This document shows, piece after piece, positions 24,864-33,853 of a DNA stretch of 64,000 nt. Positions within the stretch are counted from its first letter, which is position 1, and the number at the start of each line of letters is the position of its first letter. Origin of the DNA: an uncultured Acidobacteriaceae bacterium (lineage in GTDB: Bacteria; Acidobacteriota; Terriglobia; Terriglobales; Acidobacteriaceae). A program made the translations under genes and the position numbers. Under the pieces are notes generated by a model. That model did no database searches and was not told the origin of the DNA. It saw only the letters and a list, made by a program, of their open reading frames with translations. Location of the stretch: contig CAINJJ010000005.1 in the NCBI GenBank assembly GCA_903849645.1, positions 91,715 through 155,714 of the forward strand, given 5' to 3'.

Positions 24864-25212
24864 GAAAGCTTCCCTGCGTTCGGTTTCGATTAGGATGTGC
24901 GCGCTGTGCCGGCGGTCACACAGGTTGTGGTCAATTTCTCAACTTGGGCAAAAGAAATCAGCGGAGTGGAGAACCCCGAAAACCCAATATAGCAGTCGAG
25001 GGCGGTCCTTGAGGTGGTTTTCCACTTGAATCGGCAAAAAAATCTTCGCGGTTTGTCATATCTAATCCGTTGAAAAGATAGACGCTTGTGATAACTGATG
25101 CGCCTGGTGCGGCGGACCCGCTTCCCTGGCGACCCACATGCCGGGATATTGTAATTCTGAACAAAATAGCACAGCCCTTCCGGACCCGGCTACTCCAAAA
25201 AAATGAGCCGAT
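24864..25212. other. Gap upstream of actA (349 bp), expected promoter region of the respiratory operon
   Basis: No gene is seen. The stretch is clearly more AT-rich than its surroundings, with A- and T-runs near 25037-25042. It should hold the promoter of the actA-ctaF operon and the end of the preceding minus-strand gene. TACAAT and TATATT hexamers occur on the minus strand (25148-25153 and around 24988), but neither has a good -35 partner, so no promoter is called. Confidence 0.5.
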
Positions 25213-25572
25213 TTACCCCTTCCAGAAGGCGACTACCAGCCCTCCGGCCACAATCAGCGCCCCGCCCACATAAATCGGCGGCGTAGGCGACTGGCCAAAG
25301 CGAAGCTTGGCCTGCAATTGGGCCATGAGGAAGAAAAGCACCACGTAGACGCCCAGCAGCTTGCCAAAATCCCACTGCGGCAGGTTGACAACCGTCCCAT
25401 AAAGCGCCAGCACCACAGTACCAAAGACAAACGGCCATACTCGTCCAACACCCGACGAACCGCGCATGCCCTGCTGGAAAAACGAATCGCCGTGCGCCTC
25501 AAGAAACGCGGCGAGAGAGAGCGTGACGAACGCGCCGAGAGGGTGCCCCACAAGCCGATTCAGGAGATTCAT
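25213..25572 (-). CDS. Small four-helix membrane protein (YnfA/DMT-like)
   Basis: A 119-residue protein with four predicted helices. LALYGTVVNLPQWDFGKLLGVYVVLFFLM followed, after a short PTPPIYVGG link, by a final helix resembles the small YnfA/SMR-like transporters of the drug/metabolite superfamily; the resemblance is weak. The start at the ATG at 25572 is supported by GGAGG about 10 nt upstream, although the frame is open for another 55 codons. It is not obviously linked to the respiratory genes. Confidence 0.65.
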   Translation of the reverse strand: MNLLNRLVGHPLGAFVTLSLAAFLEAHGDSFFQQGMRGSSGVGRVWPFVFGTVVLALYGTVVNLPQWDFGKLLGVYVVLFFLMAQLQAKLRFGQSPTPPIYVGGALIVAGGLVVAFWKG

Positions 25573-25845
25573 GATGGGGGAAGCCTCCAGGAGGCATGGC
25601 CCCCTTTCATTTTCATGATTGTGCGTTGACCCGCGGGGAAACCAGCCTCGCGTCTCGCCCGCAAAAACAATCGTAACCATCAGATGCTTTAGAATTCGTA
25701 AAGACGTAAGCGCCGGTTGCCCTCTTTCACAACTCATCCCGCAATGTGGACGATAGGTCTGGTGGGTATCCGTTTATCAGTTTGCATCGCCACGACCCCA
25801 GCGGGCGCATCTCAGCCGCGGGGCAGATACAGGAAAGGGAAGGCC

Positions 25846-26028
25846 ATGAAGTACGCCGGATTGCTGGTCATGCCAGCCGGATTCTTTCTCGCCATTGCCG
25901 CGCTCTTGTTGTTTCCCGCGCCAGGGCTGCGCGCTGCCTTTGTTGTGTGCGGGCTGGCGGTTGAAGCCATGGGTCTCGCCGTAGCGGTTCGCGGCCACAT
26001 GGAAGCCAGGGGAGAACACCAGGCATGA
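25846..26028 (+). CDS. Small two-helix membrane protein before the Amt-family transporter
   Basis: 60 residues with two hydrophobic helices (about 5-24 and 28-48) and a short polar tail. AGGAAAGGGA lies just upstream of the ATG. Its TGA overlaps the ATG of the transporter gene in ATGA, so the pair is translationally coupled, and it may act with that transporter. No family recognised. Confidence 0.6.
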   Translation: MKYAGLLVMPAGFFLAIAALLLFPAPGLRAAFVVCGLAVEAMGLAVAVRGHMEARGEHQA

Positions 26029-27320
26029 CCCCTCCCCCCCTCCCGGATTCTCTCTTCGCCCTCACTCTTGTGCTGCTGCTGCTGGCGCCGCTGGCCATCG
26101 CCGGCGTGGCGCTCATCAACACCGGCCTTGGACGCTCCCGCTCGGCGGCCCAGTCATTGCTGGGCAGCCTGGCCATTCTGGCCGTCTCCGTGCTTGTGTT
26201 TGGGATCGTGGGCGCGGCCTTCACCGGCAATCTTCCCGGCGCCGCGGGTGGCGCGGGGCGTACATTTCTGCTGGCCGGCAAGCCCTGGAACTGGCTTGGC
26301 GCGGCACCCTTTCTGCTCGGTGGCCTGGCATCCGCGCTGCCGCAGGCCCAGCTTGCCCTCCTCTTTCAGTTCCTCTCGGTGGCCCTGCTCGGACTGATCC
26401 CCTGGGGCTCCGGAGCGGATCGCGTGCGCATGACCGCCGGCTGCGCCATCGCCGCGGTGCTGGCTGCCTTTCTGTTTCCCCTGACCGCGCATTGGATATG
26501 GACCGGGGGCTGGCTGGCGCAACTGGGCGTCAACTTCGGCCTGGGCGCAGGTTTTGCGGATGGGGGCGGGGCAGCCACGGTGCACCTGCTGGGCGGCCTC
26601 AGCGCACTCGCGGTCATCTGGATCGCCGGTCCCCGCCGGGGCAAGTTCCCGCGCGAGGGCCTGGCCACCGCCATGCCGGGTCACAATGCGGTCTATGTCG
26701 TCTTCGGCTGCCTGCTGGCTCTGGTTGGATGGCTGGCCTGGAATGTGGCCGGCGCTGTGCTCTGGCTGCATGGGACTCCGGCCTCCCTCGCGCTGACGGC
26801 CGTCAATACCCTGCTCTCCGCCTCGGCGGCCGTGGTGGCCACCTTCGCCGTCACCCGCATCCGGTTCGGCAAGCCCGACGCCAGCCTCTGCGCCAATGGC
26901 TGGCTTGCCGGCCTGGTGGCTTCCTCGGCCTGCGCGGGCATCGTTTCGCCCGGAGAGGCGATCTTCGTTGGACTCATTGCGGGCATCGGCACCCCACTGC
27001 TGGTGGAAGTGCTTGAGCTGGCCCTCTCTATCGACGACCCCTCCGGCGCCATCACCGTTCACGCCGCCGGCGGTCTGTGGGGCTTGATCGCCGCTGGCCT
27101 TTTCGCTCCGCAGGCGGGCCAACTCGTCGCCCAACTGGTCGGCATCGCCACCCTGCTCGGCCTGGTGTTCCCTCTGACCTACGGCCTGTTCGCGCTCCTG
27201 AATCGCTTCTTGCCCTTCCGCGCGGACTCCGACGGGGAACGCATCGGGATGGACCTGCATGAGCTGGGCGGCGGCGCTTATCCGGAGTTCGTCATCCATC
27301 GCGACGAGTCCTACCGCTAG
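26025..27320 (+). CDS. Ammonium transporter (Amt) family protein, divergent
   Basis: 431 residues with about eleven membrane helices. Both pore histidines of Amt proteins can be placed: GGAATVHLLGG (first) and PSGAITVHAAGGLWG (second). Other family motifs are MPGHNAVYVVFGCLL, ANGWLAGLVASSA and a C-terminal ERIGMDLHELGG, close to the Amt tail GLDxxxHGE. The N-terminal part is poorly conserved and lacks the usual Asn/Thr-rich second helix, so transport specificity is uncertain. No glnK/glnB gene is next to it. It is coupled to the preceding 60-residue gene. Confidence 0.82.
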   Translation: MTPPPLPDSLFALTLVLLLLAPLAIAGVALINTGLGRSRSAAQSLLGSLAILAVSVLVFGIVGAAFTGNLPGAAGGAGRTFLLAGKPWNWLGAAPFLLGGLASALPQAQLALLFQFLSVALLGLIPWGSGADRVRMTAGCAIAAVLAAFLFPLTAHWIWTGGWLAQLGVNFGLGAGFADGGGAATVHLLGGLSALAVIWIAGPRRGKFPREGLATAMPGHNAVYVVFGCLLALVGWLAWNVAGAVLWLHGTPASLALTAVNTLLSASAAVVATFAVTRIRFGKPDASLCANGWLAGLVASSACAGIVSPGEAIFVGLIAGIGTPLLVEVLELALSIDDPSGAITVHAAGGLWGLIAAGLFAPQAGQLVAQLVGIATLLGLVFPLTYGLFALLNRFLPFRADSDGERIGMDLHELGGGAYPEFVIHRDESYR

Positions 27321-27336
27321 AAATCTTGCGTGCCTT

Positions 27337-27377
27337 CCTCCCAGCCTTCCGGTCTTTTCATCGGAAGGGCTGGGAGG
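27337..27377 (+). terminator. Stem-loop after the Amt gene
   Basis: A 10-bp stem (27337-27346 with 27368-27377) continues as a 5-bp stem (27347-27351 with 27362-27366) after one bulged base; the loop is TC-rich. It sits 17 bp after the stop. No T-run follows, so termination may depend on other signals. Confidence 0.5.
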
Positions 27378-27429
27378 CCGGGCGCCCGGCGGTGTAGGGT
27401 GGATTGCGTTCCCCGTGAGGACCCCGCCC

Positions 27430-28557
27430 ATGCGCTCTCTGCAGCACCCCCGCTTCTGCCTGTTTCTGTTGCTCTCCGCCATTCTGCTCACCGCCAGCGC
27501 CGCGGCCCAGCCTTCGTTCACGCCGGGCCGCCCGTGGCCTGACACGGCGGGCAACCCTGTGCAGTCGCATCTGGGCGGGCTGCTGTTTGAGAACGGGGTC
27601 TATTACTGGTACGGCATGGACTTCCGGGGCCCACGCATCGCGCCCGATACCCTGCCCCACCAGAGCTTCGCCTGGCTCCTCAACCTGGGCGTCACCGTCT
27701 ACTCGTCCACGGACCTGGTCACTTGGAAGCCCGCGCCCTCCCAACTGACAGAGATCACCTACAAGCCCGGCGGCTTGCTTCAGCCCGCCAATCTGCTCGT
27801 CCGCCCCAAGGTCATCAAGGACCACGCCACGGGAAAGTTCATCCTGATGGCGGCCCTCACGGCTCCGGACTTCGAATCGGTCAGCGACGTGGTCTACGCC
27901 GTGGCGGATCAGCCGCTGGGACCCTTCCGCTGGATGGGCAAGCTCGGCTGGTGCGGCAAGCCCAACGCTGCGGGCCTTTGGGCCGGGGTCTGGGAGCAGG
28001 CCAAATCCGACGCCCCCGAGCGGATTCGCGGTTTCGACATGACTCTGTACACGGATGGCGACGGCAAGAGCTTCCTGCTGACGGCGCACACGCGCATCCT
28101 GGCCTATGAGCTTGGCGCGGGTTCCACCTGCGCGAGCCATGTCGAAGTGATGCAGGGCGCAACGGGCGAGGCGCCGGCTCTTTTCAAGGACCGCGGAACC
28201 TACTATCTGCTCACATCCCAACTCACGGGTTGGGCGCCGAACCGCAATCAGTCCTTCACTTCCCCCTCCATCCACGGGCCGTGGACGCCGCGAGGCCCGT
28301 TTGCGCACGGCCCAGGGGAAGAGACCACCTTCGACGGGCAAACCACCTTTGTGCTGCCCGTTCAGGGAAAGCCGCACGCCTTCATCTTCATGGCCGACCG
28401 CTTCGGGGCGGTCTCGGACACCGACATTCCCGACTTCACGCGCGCCACGCACATCTGGCTGCCCATTGAAATCGACGCGGCCAGGCACACGCTCACCGTG
28501 AATTGGAGAGACACGTGGGACCTGTCAGCCTTTGCCGCGAGTTCAGAAAAACAATGA
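27430..28557 (+). CDS. Exported GH43-like glycoside hydrolase
   Basis: 375 residues with a signal peptide ending near AAAQP (about residue 26). It shows the five-bladed propeller style of GH43: NPVQSHLGGLLFENGVYYWYG (blade 1), GVTVYSSTDLVTWKPA, RPKVIKDHATGKFILMA, FRWMGKLG, RGFDMTLYTDGDGKSFLLTA (likely acid/base region) and APALFKDRGTYYLLTS. The arrangement recalls subfamilies acting on galactans or arabinan-type chains, in which the first blade has His-x-Gly-Gly. The substrate cannot be fixed from sequence. The ATG at 27430 is chosen because it starts the signal peptide. Confidence 0.8.
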   Translation: MRSLQHPRFCLFLLLSAILLTASAAAQPSFTPGRPWPDTAGNPVQSHLGGLLFENGVYYWYGMDFRGPRIAPDTLPHQSFAWLLNLGVTVYSSTDLVTWKPAPSQLTEITYKPGGLLQPANLLVRPKVIKDHATGKFILMAALTAPDFESVSDVVYAVADQPLGPFRWMGKLGWCGKPNAAGLWAGVWEQAKSDAPERIRGFDMTLYTDGDGKSFLLTAHTRILAYELGAGSTCASHVEVMQGATGEAPALFKDRGTYYLLTSQLTGWAPNRNQSFTSPSIHGPWTPRGPFAHGPGEETTFDGQTTFVLPVQGKPHAFIFMADRFGAVSDTDIPDFTRATHIWLPIEIDAARHTLTVNWRDTWDLSAFAASSEKQ

Positions 28558-28646
28558 GATTGCGGTCTTGGCCGACTTGAAGCTCATGCCGTCCGTCGTC
28601 CTTAAGTGAGCCAAGTCTGGTGAGTGGCGGCCTCGGGCCGCGCACC

Positions 28647-29612
28647 TCACCGCCGCGCCAGCAGCAGCATCAGCCCGAACAGCACCAGAGGCACCAGCGC
28701 CAGGCTTAGATACAGCAGCATCTTGCGTCCGCCCGGCAGCCCTTTCAGACCCAGCAGCGGCCGCTGGACCTCCGGCTCCACCCCCACCAGTTCCTGGTGC
28801 TCCAGGTCCCAACTCATCTCGCTGGCCGTCTGATAGCGGTGACGGGGTTCCCTCTCCAGCGCCCTGCTCAGAATCTCGCCCAGCGCGGGAGAGATGGCGC
28901 TGTTGACCTTGCGTACCGGCTTGGGGTCGTTCAACAGGCGCTCATTCATCACCGCCAGAGGGTTGGGACCTGTGAAGGGCGGCTCGCCGGTCAGCATCTC
29001 ATAGAGCATGGCGCCCAGGGCGTAGATGTCGCTGCGCTGGTCGCCGCGCTGGCCTTTGACCTGTTCGGGCGAGATGTAGTCCGGCGTGCCCAGCAGCGGA
29101 GACGTGCCGGCATAGGTCAGGCGGCGCGCGTCCTCTTTCATGGCGATGCCGAAGTCGATGAGCTTGATGGTGTCGCCCTCGCCCACCATGATGTTTTCCG
29201 GCTTCAGGTCGCGATGCACCACGCCATGCTTGTGCATGGAGTCGAGCGCCTCGCAGACGGCGAGCGCAATGCGCACCGCGCGGTCGATGGGGAGCTTGCG
29301 CTCCTCGTTGAGAATGGAGCGCAACAGGCGCCCATCCACCCACTCAATGACCATGTAGAGGCGGCTGCGCTGCTCGCTGTTGTAGGTCTTGACCACGCCG
29401 GGGTGGTCCAGCGTCTGGCCGATCTCCTCTTCGCGCTTGAACCGCTCCACGAGAATGGGGTCGGCCGCCATCTCCGCGTGCGGCACCTTGATGGCGACGG
29501 CATGGCCGGCATGGAGGTCCGTGGCTTTGAAGAGGACCGACATTCCGCCGCGGGCAACGGTCTGCTCGATGCGGTAGTGGTCCAGCATATCTCCGGGTTC
29601 AAGTGGGCTCAT
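28647..29612 (-). CDS. Serine/threonine protein kinase with C-terminal membrane anchor
   Basis: A 321-residue Hanks-type kinase. It has a Gly-rich loop (VARGGMSVLFKA), the ATP Lys in VAIKVP, catalytic HRDLKPEN, DFG in LIDFGIA, an APE-like YISPEQ, and DQRSDIYALG. After the kinase domain (ends about residue 270) comes a linker and one C-terminal helix (about 298-318), so the catalytic domain is cytoplasmic and tail-anchored with no extracellular sensor. Target unknown; the neighbours give no hint. Confidence 0.94.
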   Translation of the reverse strand: MSPLEPGDMLDHYRIEQTVARGGMSVLFKATDLHAGHAVAIKVPHAEMAADPILVERFKREEEIGQTLDHPGVVKTYNSEQRSRLYMVIEWVDGRLLRSILNEERKLPIDRAVRIALAVCEALDSMHKHGVVHRDLKPENIMVGEGDTIKLIDFGIAMKEDARRLTYAGTSPLLGTPDYISPEQVKGQRGDQRSDIYALGAMLYEMLTGEPPFTGPNPLAVMNERLLNDPKPVRKVNSAISPALGEILSRALEREPRHRYQTASEMSWDLEHQELVGVEPEVQRPLLGLKGLPGGRKMLLYLSLALVPLVLFGLMLLLARR

Positions 29613-29748
29613 GGGCGCGTGCGATCAGTCTCATTAATTGTTTCACGCCGGGTCGTAAGAAATTCGTCAGGAAAGCGGAAAGGACAACCGGGAAGCCCTG
29701 GCCACTCCAGCCACGCCCGCCAACGGATATATTGAATGGGGTCCCACT

Positions 29749-30930
29749 ATGCACTGCGCTCTCCGATTCCTCGCCGCCGGTCTTGGGCTGAGCCTTGCCC
29801 TGGCGCAGGGCCATGCCCTGACGGGAAGCCGTGCGCAAGCCTTTCGCGGGGGCGGGCGGGGAAAGCGCACCGAGGTGCAGCAGGAGACGGGCTTTCTCAA
29901 CCGCACCCTGGAGTTGCATGGGGCCGAATACCGTTTTCAGGTCTACCTTCCTGAGAACTTCCGCAGGGATGACCGCAAGCAATGGCCGATTCTGCTGTTC
30001 CTGCACGGGCGCGGCGAACGCGGCTCCGAGGGCATGTGGCAAACCCAGATCGGCCTGCCGCAGGCGGTGCGCGACCACCCCGAGCGCTGGCCTTTCATCA
30101 TCGTGATGCCGCAGTGTCCGCTGGCCAACTTCTGGACCGACCCGGAGGTGCTGGCCATGGCCATGGCGGCGCTGGACCAGGAGAGCCGCGAGTTTCACGC
30201 CGACCCCGACCGCACCTATCTGACCGGCCTGTCGATGGGCGGCTATGGCGCATGGGAACTGGCCCGGCTTCATCCCCACCGCTGGGCCGCGGTCGCCATT
30301 GCCGCCGCCGGCGTCTTCTGGAGCTATGCCCCGGAGCGCTGGCAAGAGAGCTCGACGCTGCCCGGCGAGTATGCCCATGCCGTGGGGCGCCTGCCCATCT
30401 GGATGTTTCACGGCAGCGACGACAACGTGGTGGCGCCGCGCCAGAGCGAACTGATGTATGACGCGCTGAAGGCCGCCGGGGGGCGGGAGCGCCTGTGGGT
30501 CTACCAGGGCCTGAAACACGACTGCTGGACACGGGCCTATGACGAGCCGGAGCTGCCGCGCTGGCTGCTCGGGCACCGCAGGGATGTGCGCCTGGACCAG
30601 CCGGCCTCCGAGCGGCTGGTGATTCCGCTGCATCCGCCGGCCTTCAAGCTTGCGACTCTGCAACTGGACGGTTTTTGCGGAGAATATCGCGATGTAAACG
30701 GGCGGGTGGCGGCGACGATCTTCCGCCAGGGCGACCAGTTGCTGGAGAAAGGCCCGCTCGGCGATGCGGTGGAACTGGCGGCCGAGTCCGCGGCGGTCTT
30801 CTTTTATCCCAACGGCTCTTCGCTCAGCCGGCTCACCTTTGAGCGGGACGCACAGGGGCGCGTGACCGGAGCCGTCTTCCACGATGACCGGCACGAGGAG
30901 CACTGGGAGAAGCGGGCCGCGACCCGTTAA
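29749..30930 (+). CDS. Exported alpha/beta hydrolase (PHB depolymerase/phospholipase-like esterase)
   Basis: 393 residues with a short signal peptide (about 1-22). PILLFLHGRGERG gives the oxyanion loop, TGLSMGGYGAWELA the nucleophile elbow GxSxG, MFHGSDDNVV the Asp loop, and YQGLKHDCW the catalytic His. This is the pattern of secreted esterases with a PHB depolymerase-type core. A C-terminal domain of about 100 residues (from LDGFCGEYRDVNGRV) resembles the DUF3471-like lid found in acidobacterial beta-lactamase and esterase homologues. Likely periplasmic or secreted. Confidence 0.82.
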   Translation: MHCALRFLAAGLGLSLALAQGHALTGSRAQAFRGGGRGKRTEVQQETGFLNRTLELHGAEYRFQVYLPENFRRDDRKQWPILLFLHGRGERGSEGMWQTQIGLPQAVRDHPERWPFIIVMPQCPLANFWTDPEVLAMAMAALDQESREFHADPDRTYLTGLSMGGYGAWELARLHPHRWAAVAIAAAGVFWSYAPERWQESSTLPGEYAHAVGRLPIWMFHGSDDNVVAPRQSELMYDALKAAGGRERLWVYQGLKHDCWTRAYDEPELPRWLLGHRRDVRLDQPASERLVIPLHPPAFKLATLQLDGFCGEYRDVNGRVAATIFRQGDQLLEKGPLGDAVELAAESAAVFFYPNGSSLSRLTFERDAQGRVTGAVFHDDRHEEHWEKRAATR

Positions 30931-31029
30931 CTGCCAACGCCCCTGGCCCTGCGCTGAAGACCTGTGCGGCGGTCACCTTGCGGCGGCCGGGATGGCGCGT
31001 ATACTCGTCCGCAAGGAAAATTGAACGCC

Positions 31030-31626
31030 ATGGACCCGACCTCTCTGCTGCTGCCGAACTCCCTTCAGAACGCGGCTGTGCTGACCATCGTTCTTGCCTT
31101 TGCCGGCTATCTGGTCACGTTTTTGAGTTCGCGGATGCTGGCGCGGCGGACGGACATGCTGAAGCTGGTGAACATGCGGCTCAACGAGTTTTACGGGCCG
31201 CTCTATGTGGCTTCGCAGGCGGGCAACATCGCCTACCGGTCGCTCCTGAAAAAGCAGGGCAAGACGCAAAGCGAGCCGATTCTGGACTCCGAGATGAAGG
31301 AGTGGGTGCTGTGGATGACCACCATCTTCATGCCGCTGAACGACATCCGGGAAAAGATCATTATCGAAAAGGCCTACCTGATCGTCGAGGAGCAGATGCC
31401 GCACTGTCTGCTGGATTTTGTGACGCACGTGGTGGGCTACAAGGCGGTGCTGTCAAAGTGGGCCGAGGGCGACTACTCGGAGCGGCGCTCGACCATCGGC
31501 TGGCCGCCAGAGTTTGACAGCTATGTGACGCGCTCTTACAACGCCCTGAAGGCGCAACAGACGCACCTGCTGCATGGGTCGGCGTGGCAGATATACCATC
31601 GCCTGTTTGGCCGCAAGCGGGGCTAG
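31030..31626 (+). CDS. Membrane-anchored protein of unknown function
   Basis: 198 residues with one N-terminal membrane helix (about 13-35) and a mostly helical soluble domain containing RLNEFYGPLYVASQ and EMKEWVLWMTTIFMPLNDI. A TATACT hexamer lies about 30 bp upstream and AAGGAAAA precedes the ATG at 31030. I recognise no family. Confidence 0.65.
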   Translation: MDPTSLLLPNSLQNAAVLTIVLAFAGYLVTFLSSRMLARRTDMLKLVNMRLNEFYGPLYVASQAGNIAYRSLLKKQGKTQSEPILDSEMKEWVLWMTTIFMPLNDIREKIIIEKAYLIVEEQMPHCLLDFVTHVVGYKAVLSKWAEGDYSERRSTIGWPPEFDSYVTRSYNALKAQQTHLLHGSAWQIYHRLFGRKRG

Positions 31627-31745
31627 GTCATGCTGGCATCAATCCGCAAAGCAACCAGCCAAGGGGGGTAGAAGACCCGGAAGCAAGGCGCTCTCGTGCC
31701 GCCGTTCGGTCCAGGATGCCTCTGATTTGGGTGAAAGGCTCTCGA

Positions 31746-32324
31746 TCAGGGAATCGTATAGCGCTTGACCTGGAGCAGGAAGTTCGCCTTGTGGAGCTTG
31801 TTGGCGGGTGCGGAGAGCCCGGTCTTGCTGGCGGGCACGCCGATTTGTGTGCCCTTGTAGGGGGAGACCTTGGAGACCTGCGGGGGCGGGCCCACCTTCT
31901 CATAGAGCGGCTGCACTTTTTCATCGCGCTTGTAGTAGATGCCGCAGCGATTGTTAGGCCCGTTGGAGCGGATCGTGACGAAGGTTCCATCCTTGGGCTT
32001 GATGTTGGAGGAATCGAAGGAGTAGGCCGTGCCATGGAAGCCGAGCGCGTGCGCCTTGGCCTGGACATTCATGCCGCCAAATTTGACCACGTGCTCGGGG
32101 AGGTCGGCGGCGCAATAAAGTTCGTGCATGGCGGCGGGATGAGCGGCAATCTGCCGCACCATCTCCGCCATCACACCCGCCTCGGTGCCGGGGGTGGTGA
32201 AGTGCGCGCCGACCAGTGTGCCGTCGGTCATGAGCACGGTGACTCCCATGCAAAGAAGCAGGTGGGGGTAACAGATCTCGGCCTGGTCCTGGCCGACCAT
32301 GTCTTCATCGAGGTAAATCGGCAT
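31746..32324 (-). CDS. Unknown protein, possible CheD/CNF1-type fold
   Basis: 192 residues without signal peptide. The N-terminal part reads LLLCMGVTVLMTDGTLVGAHF, with Cys25 and His41 16 residues apart. That spacing, and the strand pattern around it, recall the Cys-His pair of CheD and CNF1-type glutamine deamidases. The rest (GFHGTAYSFDSSNIK and a basic Pro/Gly-rich C-terminus) is not recognised. No chemotaxis or toxin-delivery gene is close. The fold idea is inference from one motif. Confidence 0.5.
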   Translation of the reverse strand: MPIYLDEDMVGQDQAEICYPHLLLCMGVTVLMTDGTLVGAHFTTPGTEAGVMAEMVRQIAAHPAAMHELYCAADLPEHVVKFGGMNVQAKAHALGFHGTAYSFDSSNIKPKDGTFVTIRSNGPNNRCGIYYKRDEKVQPLYEKVGPPPQVSKVSPYKGTQIGVPASKTGLSAPANKLHKANFLLQVKRYTIP

Positions 32325-32420
32325 CCAGTGGTTCCCTCCGGTAAAAGGCTCGCGACTTGGGGAAGCAGCCTGGAGGCCATCGTACCTGAAGGGGGTTGCA
32401 GAGGCGCAAGGAGGGGAGCT

Positions 32421-32478
32421 GTGAGTGGGCAGTGGACAGTGGTGTTTCCCAGGCCTCTTGGGGAGACCTGGGAAACAC
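32421..32478 (+). repeat. Composite repeat: 7-bp array followed by hairpin
   Basis: A short CAGTGGA-type array (32421-32442) is followed directly by a perfect 12-bp inverted repeat, GTGTTTCCCAGG (32442-32453) with CCTGGGAAACAC (32467-32478). A second copy with the same internal order lies inverted at 43067-43134. It sits between two minus-strand genes; no coding sense. Confidence 0.75.
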
Positions 32479-32524
32479 TGGAATCGAGCGCGCCCTGAGC
32501 GGAAGCCAAAGCGCGGCGGCGAGC

Positions 32525-33649
32525 CTACTTCAGGCCGACGCCGTACTGGTAGCTATAGGTGCTGCTTCCCGGCGCCCAGGGCAGGTTCGCGCCGAAGGAG
32601 GCAAAGACAACGGCATTGTTGATGAAGGTGACAAACACATCCTGCTGCGCGTTGGCGGTGGTGACGCGGAAGGTAAACAGGCCGTTGCAGGGGTCCTGCA
32701 ACTGGCCGGCGCTTCCGTAGAGATAGGTAGCATCGGCAACCGGCTTGAGGGTGGCCTGGGTGACGGTTTTTCCCTGGGCATCCGTGACGGTGACATCGCC
32801 CTGGGCGGTCACGACGATGGTGGCCTGGCCAAGGGAGGGCGTTCCGGTCTCGACGTTGCCCTGGCCGGTGGCGGCATTGAGCTTCTGGTAGTAGATGGCC
32901 GAGTAAGTGCCGGCGACAGCGGGGTCAAAGTTCTTGGCAGCGGCCTTTTTGAGACCGAGAATTGAGCCGTTCGAAGTGTCAACGATGAAGAATCCGCCGG
33001 CGGTCCCAAAGACATAGTCCTTGCCGCTGCCCCCATCGGCGCCGGAGATGAAGGTGCCGGAAGCGTCTTCCTTCATGGCGCTGAAGTCCAGTGTGCCGTT
33101 GTTGAACGGGCTGTTCTGCATGGGGTTGAGATTGCCGTAGGGCCAATAGGAGGAGTTCTGCCCTGAGGTGGCGCCAATGGTGACCGAACCCACCTCAAGC
33201 CCGCCGGAGGCGGTGCGGAATTGCAGGTAGTTATAGCTGTTGTTGGCAAAGGTGCTCATGGAGATCGGTCCGCTCTCGACAGCAGTGATCAGCGCCGGGG
33301 TATTGTGGTCGGGGCCGGCCTTGGCAGCCTCGATCAGCAGCGCATAGCCCGGCACCTCATAAGCCGCGATCAGGTTGCCGCTTGGGTCGTTGAGCGCATA
33401 ACTGCCGTTGGCATTGACCGTGTAGGGAACGGTTCCGGTGTCGCCGTTGGACACGTTGGCATAGGCGAGGGTGTGCGCGGTTGTGTCGATGGTGATGTTG
33501 AGAAAGTCGCCCACCGAGGCCGTGCCGTGGTAGCTGTGGATGGCCACCGCCGGGCCGGGCTTTTGATCAGGCGAGGAACTGGTGCCGCAACCGGAAAGGC
33601 CGGTGAGGACGGCCAGGACAAACAGAGCGCCGATGAGGCGAAGACGCAT
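32525..33649 (-). CDS. Lipoprotein of unknown function
   Basis: 374 residues starting at the ATG at 33649 with GGGAGAG upstream. The signal ends in a lipobox (LSGC, Cys about 18), so this is a lipoprotein. The mature part is rich in Gly, Ser, Thr and Asn and in beta-like strands (for example YTVNANGSYALNDPSGNLIAAYEVPG and VTVTDAQGKTVTQATL). I recognise no named domain. Related Terriglobia proteins carry this beta-repeat style. Probably exposed at the outer membrane. Confidence 0.7.
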   Translation of the reverse strand: MRLRLIGALFVLAVLTGLSGCGTSSSPDQKPGPAVAIHSYHGTASVGDFLNITIDTTAHTLAYANVSNGDTGTVPYTVNANGSYALNDPSGNLIAAYEVPGYALLIEAAKAGPDHNTPALITAVESGPISMSTFANNSYNYLQFRTASGGLEVGSVTIGATSGQNSSYWPYGNLNPMQNSPFNNGTLDFSAMKEDASGTFISGADGGSGKDYVFGTAGGFFIVDTSNGSILGLKKAAAKNFDPAVAGTYSAIYYQKLNAATGQGNVETGTPSLGQATIVVTAQGDVTVTDAQGKTVTQATLKPVADATYLYGSAGQLQDPCNGLFTFRVTTANAQQDVFVTFINNAVVFASFGANLPWAPGSSTYSYQYGVGLK

Positions 33650-33802
33650 GGATCTCTCCCAGGGAACACAGGTCTCTGTGCTCACGTCCCAGCTATCGGC
33701 ATTGGGCGGCCGAGCATGATGGATAGCAGGGCGGAGAATTAGCCTTTCGTAATTTTGGATGCGGCGGCCTGCGGTATCCATGCGCCGAATCCTGGGTCAG
33801 AA

Positions 33803-33836
33803 ACAGCAAGCCCCGGCCATGGCCGGGGCTTGCTGT
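33803..33836 (-). terminator. Terminator of ahcY: 34-bp perfect palindrome
   Basis: A palindrome without mismatch centred on CCATGG (33803-33836). It lies 17 bp after the ahcY stop; on the minus strand it is followed by TTTC, so it fits an intrinsic terminator with a short T-run. Confidence 0.75.
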
Positions 33837-33853
33837 GCGGGCTGACCTGAAGA

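Noticed and set aside
29599..30903. A 434-codon frame on the minus strand opposite the esterase gene
   Set aside because: The plus strand has a signal peptide, GxSxG and all catalytic motifs; the antisense product shows no domain.
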